From Arctopsyche grandis (lineage: Eukaryota > Arthropoda > Insecta > Trichoptera > Hydropsychidae), in assembly GCF_051622035.1 (NCBI RefSeq), contig NC_135367.1:28846001-28910000 (forward strand): a stretch of 64,000 bases of DNA, given 5' to 3'. The translations under genes were made by a program, and so were the position numbers. Positions 27,380 to 39,739 of this stretch are shown here, piece by piece; within the stretch, counting starts at the first letter, position 1, and each line of letters opens with the position of its first letter. Below the pieces are notes generated by a model. That model was not told where the DNA came from. It was given only the letters and a program-made list of their open reading frames with translations, and did not search any database.

Positions 27380-27773
27380 TGTTGTTGTGCCATATGTAGA
27401 TATTGTAGCGTATGCTAAAAGAAGCCGCCGTTATAATGGTTTCTAGGATTATCTCCAGGCTTAAGTGCAAGTCGGCTAAACAATGAGAGACTCCCGAATG
27501 CACTTAGCGGCGATAGCGGCACTCTGTCGCATTCCCGTGGAGTTTTTAGAACTGACAACGCCAAAGCGTGGGACTCCACATCCAAATACGTGACTAAACA
27601 ATGGGGAAGTAACCGGACGTCGACGATGCCCTGAGTGACCTGTCTTTTATAAGGAGGTACTTAGACCATATCAAGCCATTCTGGACGGAAAACTGTATCT
27701 CCTTAATCATCAATAAATGCTGTGAAACGACTTTGGCCTTTTACTTGGATCCTCCACCCACCCCTACACAACA
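27380..27773 (+). mobile_element. LTR-like sequence (possible solo LTR)
   Basis: It begins TGTTGT and ends ACAACA (an internal alternative begins TGTAGC at 27404 and ends CTACA at 27768). A TATA-like CTTTTATAAGG lies near 27646 and AATAAA at about 27712, in LTR-like order. No clean 4-6 bp target duplication was found and no internal retroelement genes are adjacent. Confidence 0.35.
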
Positions 27774-27829
27774 ATATGTTGTGCCTAGAGATATTTAATA
27801 AAATAAAACACGCGATTAAGATGCACCGA

Positions 27830-28015
27830 TTTTCAATTCCTACTTCAATTTTGATTCCCGATTCCTGTTTCAGTTCTGATTCCTGATTCCTGTTTCAGTT
27901 CCGATTCCCGATTCCTGTTTCAGTTCCGATTCCCAATCCCTGTTTCAGTTCCGAATTCTGATTCATGCTTCAATTCCGATTCCCGATCACTGTTTCAGTT
28001 CCGATTCCGATTAAT
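27830..28015 (+). repeat. minisatellite of CTGTTTCAGTTCCGATTCC-like units
   Basis: About seven imperfect tandem units built from TTTCAGTTCCGATTCCCGA, with length variation between units. No coding potential seen. Confidence 0.85.
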
Positions 28016-29486
28016 TATTTCTATTCGTATTATAACTTTATATTAAATCATATATCAATTTGTTGAATGTTTGAAATTTTTTCAATAAAACATCATGGTT
28101 TCTCAATTTTTTTTCGGTAGACACCATTTTACGTTATTAATATTTTAGCAGTTTTAAGCTGTTATATATTCTTTCACTTCAGTAAATAGATTATAATCTA
28201 TTCTAGTCTTCAGAGATTATCAAACCTAATATTATATTTAATCGATAAAAAATAAACAGCAACAGCAAAATGATTGATAGTTTCAATAATCAAACCAAAC
28301 ATTTATCTGCCTTTTCAATGCAAAATGCCCCAATGGAGATTTTCTAAAAACCCAATTCCCAACGAGTCTTTTCCGGAACTGCTTAAAGCCCCAGCGTCTA
28401 ATTTATACACCATAAATAAAGTGTAATAACAATCAACGAGTATATTTTCGAGTTAGCTTAAAGTCAGCGGAAAGGTCACCACCGCCAGGTGTGTAGGAAT
28501 TACCTTGGCGAAAAAAAAAGCCGAACATTAGCAAGAAAGCAACGGGAAGGGAGAGAGTCGGTTCGGGGAAAAATTGCCATTTTCGCGAGCACATTCGCAA
28601 TTTTGCGCGGGGCACGCCGAATTTGCATTTTTATTGCGAGCAAACTCACTAATTTGATACAATCTCTATGACAAATGGAAATAAACCCTCCCCCACCCCC
28701 TCCCTGCTTGAAACCCCTGCACACCACCTGTAATGAAGTGGAACTAGTGGGTGCGGCCGAGCGAAAAACTGACCCAGGAGCACCTACTCGAAACCCAAAA
28801 AAATATAAATTCACTTTTATGAATGAATAAAATGCTATAATACAAATACACACAAACACACAGCGTCGAACGACCGGCTAACTCGATTGTTCGGTCGTTG
28901 TTTTATGTGACGCTCCACGCAAATTACCGAGAATATATAATACGTATATAAAATACGTACACGAACGTACTATGGCCCCTTTATCGGGTCGAAACGGATG
29001 GCTATTCGGTCATTTTTTTGCACGACTGCAGCCGGGAGAAGCAAAAAACGCACGTGATGCTGATGAAAACGGATACATGGACATTCCCCGGTATGTTTCG
29101 GTGATGAAAATTGAGAGTCCTGTTTCGAATTAGCGAGGTGTGTTCCAGTGCACGATAAATCTAAGCTCGTCCTTTGTTGTTGCTTTTTTTCCGGCTGGAG
29201 CGTATTGCGAACTTTGAGCTGGGTTGAGCTTAAAGTAATTCAATAACAGTCCATCTGACTGAGCATACTGTTTTTGATTTTCAATGGTACTTCAGTTTCA
29301 AACTCGTGAGCTTTTTCCCGGCAAGCTTTTTACTGAATTGCTCTTGAGATGTAAGTAAATTTTACTGGATTCCCTTAAGTTAAGCTCATTAGTCAAATTA
29401 AAGAGTAATAACAGCTCTATTGGAAACCAAAAGTCTTCATGTTGTTGGCATACGGTAACAGTCCTGGACAGACTTGAATTCATGGC
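28016..29486. other. intergenic DNA, no gene recognised
   Basis: Non-repetitive GC-richer blocks occur at about 28490-28640 and 28860-29160. Overlapping short frames on both strands are unsupported. Confidence 0.45.
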
Positions 29487-29691
29487 TGTTACGACCTACA
29501 TATTTCCCCCTCTATAAGATGCAATGCTCACGCACAGTCAGACAGACACGTGGAGGTGGTCAACCCAGACACTTCTCTTACGTGAACTGCTCACATCGCT
29601 GAGCAGTTCGGAAGCATAGACACGTAAAAGTTTTCAATCAAGACTCACTCATACACACAACAGTCGTCGGCACGCACCTTATGGAGTAACA
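29487..29691 (-). mobile_element. short TIR element, copy 2 (inverted relative of 19458-19624)
   Basis: On the minus strand it runs TGTTACTCCATAAGGTGCG ... GCATCTTATAGAGG and shares GTGCCGACGACTG, TGTATGAGTG and TCTGACTGTGCGTGAGCATT with copy 1. The outermost bases are TGTTAC/GTAACA, so a small LTR is an alternative reading. No target duplication seen. Confidence 0.5.
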
Positions 29692-29949
29692 TATAAAATT
29701 ATATACTTACATAAGTGCCAATTCTATGAATCTTCTTCAATTACTTTTGATATATCCATCTAAAAATAAAACAAAAATATGTAAAACTTCATCTAAAAAT
29801 TATTTGGAAATATGAAAAAGAAAATAAATAAATACACTGTAATTTTAATGATAACCTTTCGGATGAATTTGCGATCTTTGTTTGTAGAATTAATTAATAT
29901 ATTGTTGAAATTTAAAAAAGACAATCTCATTTATTGCATATTTTTATTT

Positions 29950-30365
29950 TTACATACACATATACAAATATACCAGGAAGGCCTAACAGGTAAACCCCAA
30001 TGCGTCTTCCTGGTCAATTACAAACAATGCAGCATTTTGATTACATAAGTCGCTGAATTAAGAAACACTTAAAACTCGAATTATCGAGACATCTATGAAT
30101 TTGTACATACTTTTTTATTGTACATTAATCATAGTGTATATAATCATATAGTGGTGACATAATAGGTAGGAAGGTTTTTAGCCAATTTAATCAGGAACCG
30201 TTTCAACAATAAAATCAAAAAAATTGGTAAACTCTGATCGACAAATATCCAAGTCTGACCAGCAGAATTTCAGAAAATACTCAGAATAAATTCTTTTCAA
30301 TCGAGGTCGATCAGGATTGAACCCGGCGTCCTCTCGGCGCTAAGCAAAACCCAATTAAGAGACCA
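29950..30365 (-). mobile_element. SINE with family B head and CCAGGAAGG hairpin tail
   Basis: On the minus strand the head has a good B box (CGGGTTCAATCCTGATC) and the family B body, but the tail (ACCAGGAAGG ... TCTTCCTGGT near 29973-30015, plus strand) is the one carried by family A. It is a head/tail recombinant relative to the other copies. Confidence 0.7.
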
Positions 30366-30371
30366 TCAAGT

Positions 30372-31026
30372 TTAACATTTGAAGGACGGAGCTTCGAGAT
30401 CGAACAATTATCCCGAACCGGGGTCGAGTAACACCCCAGTATTTTTTAATGAGAATACAGCTTTTTTCAATACAAATAGATTCAATATATATATTATTAA
30501 TCATTTTATACATCAACATAAAAATGTTTTAGTCCTATAGCATGTTTTTGACTATTTTTGTATTAAAAAAATAACGACAAGCATCGTCATGCAAACGAAC
30601 ATAGGCAAGGCCAATAGGCGACTGCATGTCTCAATAGCGACGAAAACAATAGCTTTCGAAAATAAAGCTGTCTCTTTCTCTCGCATTGATTCATCGATCA
30701 ACAAGAATATGCAAGCGAACAGTCAAAAATATGACGCTACCGCCTTTAAATCATACTTTGGAACGTAAAAATGTATTTTTTACGATGTACCCCTATTCTA
30801 AATCATACAATATATATATAATATACAATAAATGTCTTGTAGTTCATTCTAGGAATACAAGAAATATAGGGTGTATATAGCTTTGAAAACCATATAGTTA
30901 TTACGAAAAACCATAAAAATTGGGACACTTGCATACCCCACTTCATGCATGTACATACATAGTTATTACGAAAAACGTAAAAATTAGGGGGCACTTGCAT
31001 ACCCCACTTCGGTGAGGCAGGGTTTG
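30372..31026 (+). mobile_element. piggyBac-like non-autonomous element, copy A
   Basis: The sequence from TTTGAAGGACGGAG to GGTGAGGCAGGG is also present at 52088-52643. TTAA (30372-30375) lies just before the left end, as at the other copy, which also ends GGGTTAA. The last 65 bp or so, including TATAGTTATTACGAAAAACC and CACTTGCATACCCCACTTC, is tandemly duplicated here only. The TTAA borders suggest piggyBac, but no transposase is left. Confidence 0.5.
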
Positions 31027-31699
31027 CGATGATTTGAATAATAATACAAATTGAACCCATCAAAATTAAATGTTATAAAACTGAATTCTTAAAAGGATGA
31101 GGGACGGGCATAAAAAAGGCAACAATAAATCGTCACATTTCCGGAAAGTTATCGAAAACGACCGTTAGGAAAACCTACAGGCAACAAATACGACATGGCG
31201 TCGACCGCGGCGTAAAATTGAATTTGGAAGTAGAGTGCGCTTCCCGCCAAAGTTAATTACCGGAGTCCATTATGGTGACGGCGCCTCCACCTGGCGGCCG
31301 ACGAGCGCAGGCCTGGCCGCCATCTTTGTGCATGGCCGCTTAATAAATATCTCGCACGCCAGCTAATAAGCCGGGATGAGATTATCGTCATCGTTATTGT
31401 CTTGTTCGGCAGCGTTTCGTGTGCCATAAATTTATATGTGCATTCGAACCGTTTCGACGACTGGCACACCGCCAGCAATACCTCTTTAAAGTCAAATTTC
31501 AGAACGTGTGCTGAAAATTGATCGACATCGGCCATGTATTTGTCGAAATGCAAAAGCGGGGACAAATTTATTCGCAAATATTCGACAGCTTAAGCAAGTG
31601 AACATTTCTCTTGCTTTAAATTGAGAAATTGAATTTCATTCACATTCTTACACATAGTAGTTACATAGTTCTATTATTTTTTTCATTAAAAAATAGTCA
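31027..31699. other. intergenic DNA with a GC-rich non-repetitive island
   Basis: Bases 31180-31500 stand out as GC-rich, complex DNA in the desert (CCACCTGGCGGCCGACG near 31290). The minus-strand 106-residue frame there has no recognisable domain and no obvious splice context. Candidate regulatory element by inference. Confidence 0.35.
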
Positions 31700-32304
31700 T
31701 TTTTATGACGACTTTTTTTGGTTCAGAGACGAGATATGACTTTTCTTATAGATCTATGCCCAGTAAATACGAATCTTGTAATAAAAAATGTTGATTGGCT
31801 CGAGATTCGGAGATATATGTATTTTTTAAATCGCGCGATTTTTCTATATTTGTTGTTCGGTCGATGTCGAAAAATATGTCAATTTTCTGTTCAAAATGAA
31901 TATAGGAATCTATAGTCGGGTATTTTATCTTTTATTTATAGTACTTTTCAGCTTTCAAATCTTTCCAAGTAGTCGTCCAATTCAAATCAAAAGTCAAACG
32001 TACGTATTTTCACTTGGGATTTTTTCCCACTCTTAATAATATTTTATATTGAATATTTTCTATTGAAACATGTTTATTGAGATAGTGTTCTAGCCACACT
32101 ATTTTTTGTTTTCGTTTAAAAAGGTTAATTGGAGGTGTGCTGAATTTTAAATCGGTAAAATTACGAGCTAAATGCTCGTACTAGTATTTACACGAATCTG
32201 AATTGAATTAATAGGGATAATATATTAAATTGTCTTTATATGAGAATTAAATAAAATTCCACTTAGAAAAATCATATTTCGACTATTTTTCGTGTCGAAC
32301 AGTG
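31700..32304. mobile_element. longer relative of the CACTG MITE at 3196
   Basis: It shares GGTTCAGAGACGAGATATGA, TAGATCTATGCCCAGTAAA and TTGATTGGCTCGAGATTC with that MITE. The right end is CGTGTCGAACAGTG followed by TTA. The left terminus has decayed, and about 340 bp of extra interior is present. Confidence 0.55.
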
Positions 32305-34716
32305 TTATTGTTATTAAATTGAAATTTTCCTTTTTTCATTAATAAGTGTAGTATCTAATAGCAAGGGCCACGCGTTCAAAGGCCAAACTTAAATCGGCCG
32401 CTCTTTAATTTTATCAGCATTTGTATAAATCATATTAATAAAAAAAAAAATTAAAATATGAAGTGCATGTATGTAAGTACATAGTGCAAAAATCTTACCT
32501 TGTGATAAATATTGTGTGAGAAATATACATAGTGTTGAAAATTTTAATCACAATAAAAATTAACCGCAAAAACAGACAGAAAACCAAAACGTTTAGTTCT
32601 GAAATGGGACCAGACGACAAGAGAGACTGAACGTTTTCAAGTTCATTCATGAAAATATAGTGTTTTTACCCCCAATCCTACATCTATAATATTGTTTTTT
32701 CGATGACCAACCAATACTCAACACCCTTGAAGAAATACATCTAGCAGTCGCAAAGATAATAGAACATAAAATACCTAGTTATGTTGAACCGAAGGTATAC
32801 CTGCCATCCCGTTTGTTCGACTCTCATTTCTCTCGGCCGCCTGTGTGCGTTGCACACATTTATACATATGGTAGGTGCGGCCCTGCTAATTGCGCATTTT
32901 CGAAAATTGCCATATGAATATAATAAAAATTAATTATATATGTTTACTTTTACCCAACCAAGCAACGCCGTGCAATTAATTACATATATGTATTCTTATG
33001 CATGCTTATTTGGGTCCACTATGCAAATCTATCATTTATAATTTACAACCTCCAAATTTAGTGTACTTAAGGTACTCTCTGTACCTGAGACCTAAGACCT
33101 AAGACGGTTTTTGGAAGAGACTCGGAATCTTAGTGACTCCAAGAAACTTATCTAGTTTAACATTTAGTAAAGGTACTGTGGCAACCCCGAGGTACTGGCC
33201 GTAAAACCATCGATTGGTCAGTGCTTCGCCGGTAAGCATTTACTTCTAATAAATAGTTGTGCATTACCAAACACGGTCGTCTCACTCGCCCTACCTCCAT
33301 ATTACCATTCACCCTCATGATCCAATATTTGATGATTTCATAAAATGAAAATTTCATTAAAACTTGCCTTACTGTGCTAAAAAATCCACTATCCACTGTG
33401 CTAGACGCAAAACGTCCAGTTAAAAATGTATGAAAACGATACAAAATTGGTGAGGTTTATTAATGTAATTAACTATAAAAATAGTTTAATCATGTATTAA
33501 ACGTCGAATAATATAAAATAAGTGCAAGAAATGAAGAAAATAATGGCTAAAGCAGAGCCATCATTCTAAGGCGAATATCGTTCTCACATTGACCTACTAA
33601 ATTACCCCTGTCTCTCTCTCCCTCGCATATGTGAAGCTTCCCGCAAAAATAATTATTTCTCTTAATATTGATGAATGTTTCGTAATGACGATTTTGATAA
33701 GAAATACATAAAATATGAAGACCCTGCATTCAGTATATTTGGAGAAATAAAATAAATTATAAGTTCTGGTTACTCGATATCCATCACAGTTAAAACGTGA
33801 ATTTAACTACTTTTAATAAATCATCTTTAAGTTCCTATTACTTTCACTACTCATTACTTATTCTCATTTTGGTACTCAAGTCAGTTGAAAAAATAAATTG
33901 GTAACCTAAAACTTTGATATTACCAATTATTTTAAAGCGATCGTTTAAATTTGAATTCATCCCAAACCTAAACTGTCAATTCCATTCGAAAAACATTAAA
34001 ATATTATTAAATTGCATTAAAACCGTATTGATAATACGTTCAAGGTACATAAATTTCATATTATTTCACAATTAATGACATGAATAGATTTTGTCATCCA
34101 ATTGTATTGTTGCGCAGTTTCGCAAACGCTCGCCGATTTTTGATGACCGCTGCAATTATCGTAAAAATAAACAACGCGCATCGGTCGCGTTTTTGAAACG
34201 GCCGCCATTTTGTGCAACCGCGGCGGCCATTTTGCAGTCGCCACATGCGCGCGCGCGTACCATAAACAATCCGCTATAAAGATCATTAGACCACGCTCGC
34301 CAACGGCTAATGGACGATTCGGGGAAGTTTAGATGCGCAAGCGGTGCATTTAACCAGTGCACGAGGTATTTGCACTGATAATAAACTATGCTGTTTGAGT
34401 CTGGTGGATACATGGGTGCACCCAAAACTTCCTGGCTGGTTTTAGCCAGAAAATCACTAAAACCAGGAATTGAGAACTCGCTAATTCTTAGACCTATGTA
34501 CGTTTATATGTACATCTTGTCAAAATTTATCACTGTCATTCCCTATCAGGTACTGGTAAGACTTTTTTCCCATGTAACTCAGTGAAACGGCGTTCCGGCA
34601 CCTTTTCATCTCAGCATTTTTATGTCTCAAACGAATATTCTATATACATAATAAAATTTGAATATAATCTTTTCCAGTAAAAAACTTGACAAGATGTGAG
34701 TTCCAGCAAACAATAA
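32305..34716. other. intergenic DNA, no gene recognised
   Basis: Mostly A+T-rich. Bases 34130-34400 form a GC-rich, non-repetitive island with two GCGGCCATTTTG-like words (CGGCCGCCATTTTG and GCGGCGGCCATTTTG); this could be regulatory DNA, but it is not supported beyond composition. Confidence 0.45.
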
Positions 34717-34969
34717 GGGCGAAATCACACAGGAAGAAATGCCGAACATGGTTTTTTTGTGGCATGCCTTGCACCCACCCACCACCTTGCAGCTCCCACC
34801 GTCCCAAAGTCACCCCCTGGAGTGTTTTCTGTAAAATTTTATCCTTATCTTTATCCTTGCTTGACAGTGATCGATAACGGTTTATCCCATATTTGAAGAA
34901 ATGTAGAAGAACCCCCAAAGCGGGGAGCCAAGCACACGACGTACCTTTCTTCCCTGTGTGATTTCGCCC
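34717..34969. mobile_element. PIF/Harbinger-like MITE with TAA target duplication
   Basis: Inverted termini GGGCGAAATCACACAGG(G)AAGAAA occupy both ends, and TAA flanks each side (34714-34716 and 34970-34972), matching the TWA duplication of PIF/Harbinger. The interior is GC-richer, 253 bp in all, without a transposase frame. Confidence 0.7.
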
Positions 34970-34972
34970 TAA

Positions 34973-36624
34973 GGAGTTTTCCATGCCCAATAGGGGGGGG
35001 GGTCCTTTACGCGCTTGTACATATGTTTTATGTTTAATTTTCAACATTGGACTATTAAATTAGGTATACTTTCTCATATTATGATGGTCTTTGGATAGAT
35101 TCGAAGGTTTAAACTGTCGATGTCGATTTTTTTATATTCTAGATACAAAGCTTTCACTATAAAGCAATAAAAAAAATTGATTCTATATTGAAAAAGTACC
35201 ACCAATTGGCAACAGCGGCAGCAGCTTTCAATTGAATAAAAATTGCATAACGTCTATTGTCTGCACACCGCAGGTAATAAACGACGTTATGCAACACGTG
35301 CCATAAATGTGATGGAGAACGCAACTATTGTACAATACTTAAACACAAAAATAAATGCTTTTGGGTTTTTCAAACTCATATACTTTTTAATATATAGAAT
35401 ATAAACCTGTACACGTGTACACGTTTTAATATTCGAACACTACTTTCTGGTGATTTAAAGGAAAATATAGGACGAATACCAGTGAAGAAATTGATATTGT
35501 TCTCGAATCTTTTGAAAAGAAATAACTGCAATGAATACTTATTGTATATCTATTCGTACCTGCTATGCCCGTTCTTTATTCATATTTTACAATTTCCTTT
35601 TGAAATCTTGAATTCAAAGCAAACTCATCATATTCTTTTATCATATCTAGTTAATATCAAATTTTTCCTGTGATGAAATAAACTCTATCTTTCCAACCCA
35701 TCGATTTTCTCAATACAAAAGAAGTATTGAAATACCATTGAAAATTCAAATATACATGTATTTTCGTACATACATAGATGCAATCCAAGAAAATGTGCAG
35801 TTTAACCAACCATCTCCAGAGATGCATTTGTTTAAGAAAAGACGACGAATCACAAGTGTCGCACTTTTCTTGGGAAGCTTCACAGTTTTAAAAATCAGAC
35901 AGTGGTTAACAGCGACTGTGGCCATTCAAAATCGTCCTGTTCTGTTTTGCAAGCTAAGCGTTCAGACATTTAACACTCACGTAGGTACAAAAGACGAGAC
36001 CGAGATCAAAACGGAAAAAGAAAATGGAACGGGCAGGGAGGGGTGGGGGGGGGGTTATAGAGATTTTGAACCCGAGCTAAGCCAAGGTGCTAAAAGTAAA
36101 TTACACTTTATCGCGCCATTTCAACAGCAAATGGTCCATCAAAATAGCTGCGACTACAAAAGCGATCCGAAGTCGAATCTGATCGACCAATTGATACTCA
36201 ACTGCATATTATTCCTCCGATGCTGTGAAACGACTCCGAAACAATGACCGAGTTCATTAAACGACTCGCTTTCGTTTAAATGCATCTGATAACACCCCGC
36301 CCCTCACCCTTCCTCCCCATCACACTCCGTGCACAAAGAGAATGGGGGTTAAAAACGAAAAAACGCGAGAATTTAACGTGAAATTAAATTTGATTCCAGC
36401 GACTAAAGCTCTATCGATACAATTCCTAGATGGAGTTAGGTCCATTTTCATTTTCGATTGTATTTTTAAATCGCTCATCCGTATTTTATAGCAATTTGCC
36501 GAATGCATGAAATCGGCGATGGGTAGACCAATTCGTGAATTAAGCAAACTCCTTCCTAATTTATATAAATTCTGCAAGTCCACAAATTCGGCGTACCATA
36601 CATATATGTACCTACATATATATA
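34973..36624. other. intergenic DNA, no gene recognised
   Basis: A 169-residue plus-strand frame (35738-36247) has no domain, low-complexity patches and no splice context, so it is not called. Remainder A+T-rich. Confidence 0.4.
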
Positions 36625-37031
36625 AATCTATATATACATATATAAAATTGAATGTCTCTTTGTCTGTTTGTCTGTCTATCTGTTTCGTATAGGCTCCTAA
36701 ACCACTCAACCGATTACGATGGAACTTTCAAGATTTGTTATATGTATGCATGTCCGGGAAGCTTACGGTAAAAAAAATCACCCAAAAACGGGAACGGAAA
36801 CGGGATAAATGGGAATGAGTGGCATTGCAACGCAATAATTTCAAAAGTTTTCGCGTCGCGACCTGCGTTGTTAGGGTAAAATAAACAAACAATTGAATAA
36901 TTTCAAATATGTTGGCTGCCTTTATTTTTCTGACAAATGGGAACGGGAACAAGAACGAGAACGGTAACGGGAACGGGAACGGGAATTGCTTGCGTTATTG
37001 TGGCATTGCAACGCATGCTGGGTTCAGCTAG
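36625..37031 (+). mobile_element. Helitron-like non-autonomous element
   Basis: The 3' terminus is GGGTTCAGCTAG followed by T (CTAG at 37028-37031), preceded by a TGCGTT/AACGCA stem and a GCATTGCAACGCATGC segment, as in insect Helitrons. The upstream text (CCTAAACCACTCAACCGATT) is of the kind common in their 5' parts. An internal (GGGAAC)n run occupies 36946-36993. The 5' boundary is not certain. Confidence 0.5.
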
Positions 37032-37116
37032 TATATTATATAATATGTGCATATCAGTTAATCTTACAAAAAAATACTCGGCCTCGCCCAAGATATAAAA
37101 CCTTTAGCATTCCCAC

Positions 37117-37408
37117 TAGGGATTGCAATACCGGTATTACGGTTAAACGGTAAACCGACATCGGTAAATTATAAAATTTACCGAAAACTATTTTATCTCG
37201 AATTAAATACAGGCATATTATTGCAAAACATTAAATTTATTTAGTATTACAAATTTACTTTAATATACATATTTACATGACGTTTTTAGGAATCATATAC
37301 AGCTATGAAATCCACGAATTATTTTTTTTACCGATAAATACCGTATACCGGTAATAGGAAAAATCATTTACCGTTAGCTGTTTATGAAACGGTAAATTGC
37401 AATCCCTA
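37117..37408. mobile_element. hAT-like MITE with exact 8-bp target duplication
   Basis: Termini TAGGGATTGCAAT and its inverse bound 292 bp. ATTCCCAC at 37109-37116 is repeated exactly at 37409-37416. The interior is built of ACCGGTA/TACCGGT-rich words (ACCGTATACCGGTAAT). A longer relative is at 38874-39731. Confidence 0.8.
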
Positions 37409-37416
37409 ATTCCCAC

Positions 37417-38873
37417 CGATTAAAAACCTGTAAACATCTTAGTATACTTCAGTCTACTACACAAGGCTAGATCGTCTACAATTTATGTAAAGAAAGTGCA
37501 GAATGATCACGGTTTCATTATTGTGCACAATTTTTTAATTAATTTAAAACAAAATATTTTATTTAAAATCAACGAAAATATGAAAACTTTTTCGACTATA
37601 GTGATTATATTTTCAGAAAACTTTAATTTTCAGATTCATTATTAACTCCATTTTTTTCCAAACGATATATCTATTTATTTCTTTAATTTTCGTCCCCTAC
37701 TTTTCAACTCTCGAACGAATATTAGTTTCTTAATAGAAATATTTAATCGAATTCACACGTTTCTATATAGCATGTTACTTTGCTGCCCAACTCAATTATT
37801 ACTTTATAGATTTTTAGAACTTACAACCCCTGTAGGTTGGCCTTTAATTAAAATTTGTTTAAAAAATTTCGCCAACGTATATTTTTACTCTTAACCGATA
37901 TGCAAATTTTCATAATTTAAAATCATATTTTTTTCTATCCTCAATTTTAATTCGTCCCCACACATTTTACAGTGGAGAGTTTACTGTATCAAATATAATA
38001 TTTTTTTCGTTAGATCAAAAAATATACTTATGCAAAGCTTATTTATAAACTAGCTACATAGTAGGCTCTACTGGCACTTCAAATTACTATTCTCAATATT
38101 CCTGCACTTTGCATTCCCATTCAAAGAGCACCAGACCACAATTAGTTATCTACCAAACGCCTCGAACTGGCAGTGTACACTGTCCGGGTATAGTATATTC
38201 ACATTAACGATTAAATTCGTTTAGCTGGAGCCATATTAATTAAGGTGTAAACAGTTTGCGGCAATTTGTCGTCCCCGCTGGTGGCATTATGCGCCAAAAT
38301 GAAATTTCACAGACGAAACTGTTTATTATTAAGATACCAACCTACGTCCAGCGTCGTAAACATAACGCTTCAATTAATTTATCCGAGAGCATAAATCACC
38401 AGATCAAAATTTCCAACAATCATATGTATCAATCGAAATAACTGTCGAATGTTCCTACATAAATATACGTTTGTGGAAATGTTTATGTATCAGTGTTGCC
38501 AGTCTTTTATAGTTGACATGCTATTTCTTCTGACGATGCTCGTTAAATTGAACCTTTAGACTGAATTTTGTAACCAATAAGTCAATTCAAAAGGAGAGGG
38601 ATATTGTGATTCGTGGGGTGGATGCGAAACTAGAATAAGGTAGATCCCCAACTAGACCCAAATCGATGGAATCAAGGTGGCCAAAAGATTTTCTCCGGTT
38701 ACTACTCCTTGCACAGCCAAATTGCAAGTAATTTGAATCTATATGCCATAATTAGCCTCAACATGGCTTAAACTGGGGATATTACCTACGACTCAATTCA
38801 TGTCTTTAATTAGCTATTCTGATTTGATCGATCCAACTATTTGGGGCTTTCCATCTAACCGCTTCCTGTCAAT
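37417..38873. other. intergenic DNA, no gene recognised
   Basis: Largely A+T-rich; 38180-38450 is a more complex, non-repetitive stretch. No genes seen. Confidence 0.45.
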
Positions 38874-39731
38874 TTGGGATTGCAAAAATACCGGAATTTC
38901 CGATACCAGTATTATATTGAAATAAAAAAGAACTATGCCGGTATTACTGGTACTTTCAGTATTTGTTTTTTTAATTAATTAATTAATAAAAAAACATTGC
39001 TTCCGATATCCCGAGCACCGCTTGTATTTTTCAACATGTTTATTGAAAAATACGCCAAACCCAAACATTCAAATACAGGATATTCGAGTACAAAACTGTG
39101 AAGTAGGTACGTCCCATGTATAAAGTATTATAATGTATCGTAGAAACTTGTGTATTATTTTGCAATTCCTACTTAAGCTTCTCAGATACCCAATTATCGC
39201 TCACTAGAGTTGCAAACGAAGAGTCAACCATCAGCTGGGGAATTAGCTGTTGTTGAATGACAAATTATAAGTTTTTTCCATACACTAATTATAATAAAAA
39301 TAATACCTATCGTGTCATTGTATTTGTATACATCGTACTGAAAAATGTATCAAATAATATATTTTATCACGGTTTCAATGCATGTATGCACATACGTAAT
39401 CTAAAAAATCGGCACTTTATAGTAAAGATTTTTTTTATTTAAATTAAAATTGAAAAGGTTTGCAAACTTGAGACACCTTTTCCGAACATTGTATTTACCG
39501 ATATGTATCTGAAAACAGTAAAAATTAAAACAATTTTACATACAAAGATATAATTGGTCGTTTTCGTAGTTTTAGCAATGGAGATATCGTTTTCGACAAA
39601 TAAAATGTACAAATTTGAAATAAAACCGATACTGTCGGTATATCTTTTTTTAATGCCGATATTACCAAGGACTTATTTTCGGTCAAATACCGATACTACC
39701 GTTGTCGGTACTTTCAGTATTGCAATCCCTA
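38874..39731. mobile_element. longer hAT-like element of the TAGGGATTGCAAT family
   Basis: It starts TTGGGATTGCAA and ends TATTGCAATCCCTA. The flanks CTGTCAAT (38866-38873) and CTTTCAAT (39732-39739) agree at 7 of 8 bases. Terminal regions share CCGATACC and GGTACTTTCAGTAT words. The interior is A+T-rich with no transposase frame. Confidence 0.65.
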
Positions 39732-39739
39732 CTTTCAAT

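Noticed and set aside
35738-36247. 169-residue plus-strand frame
   Set aside because: No domain, low-complexity patches, no splice or promoter context, no homology I recognise.
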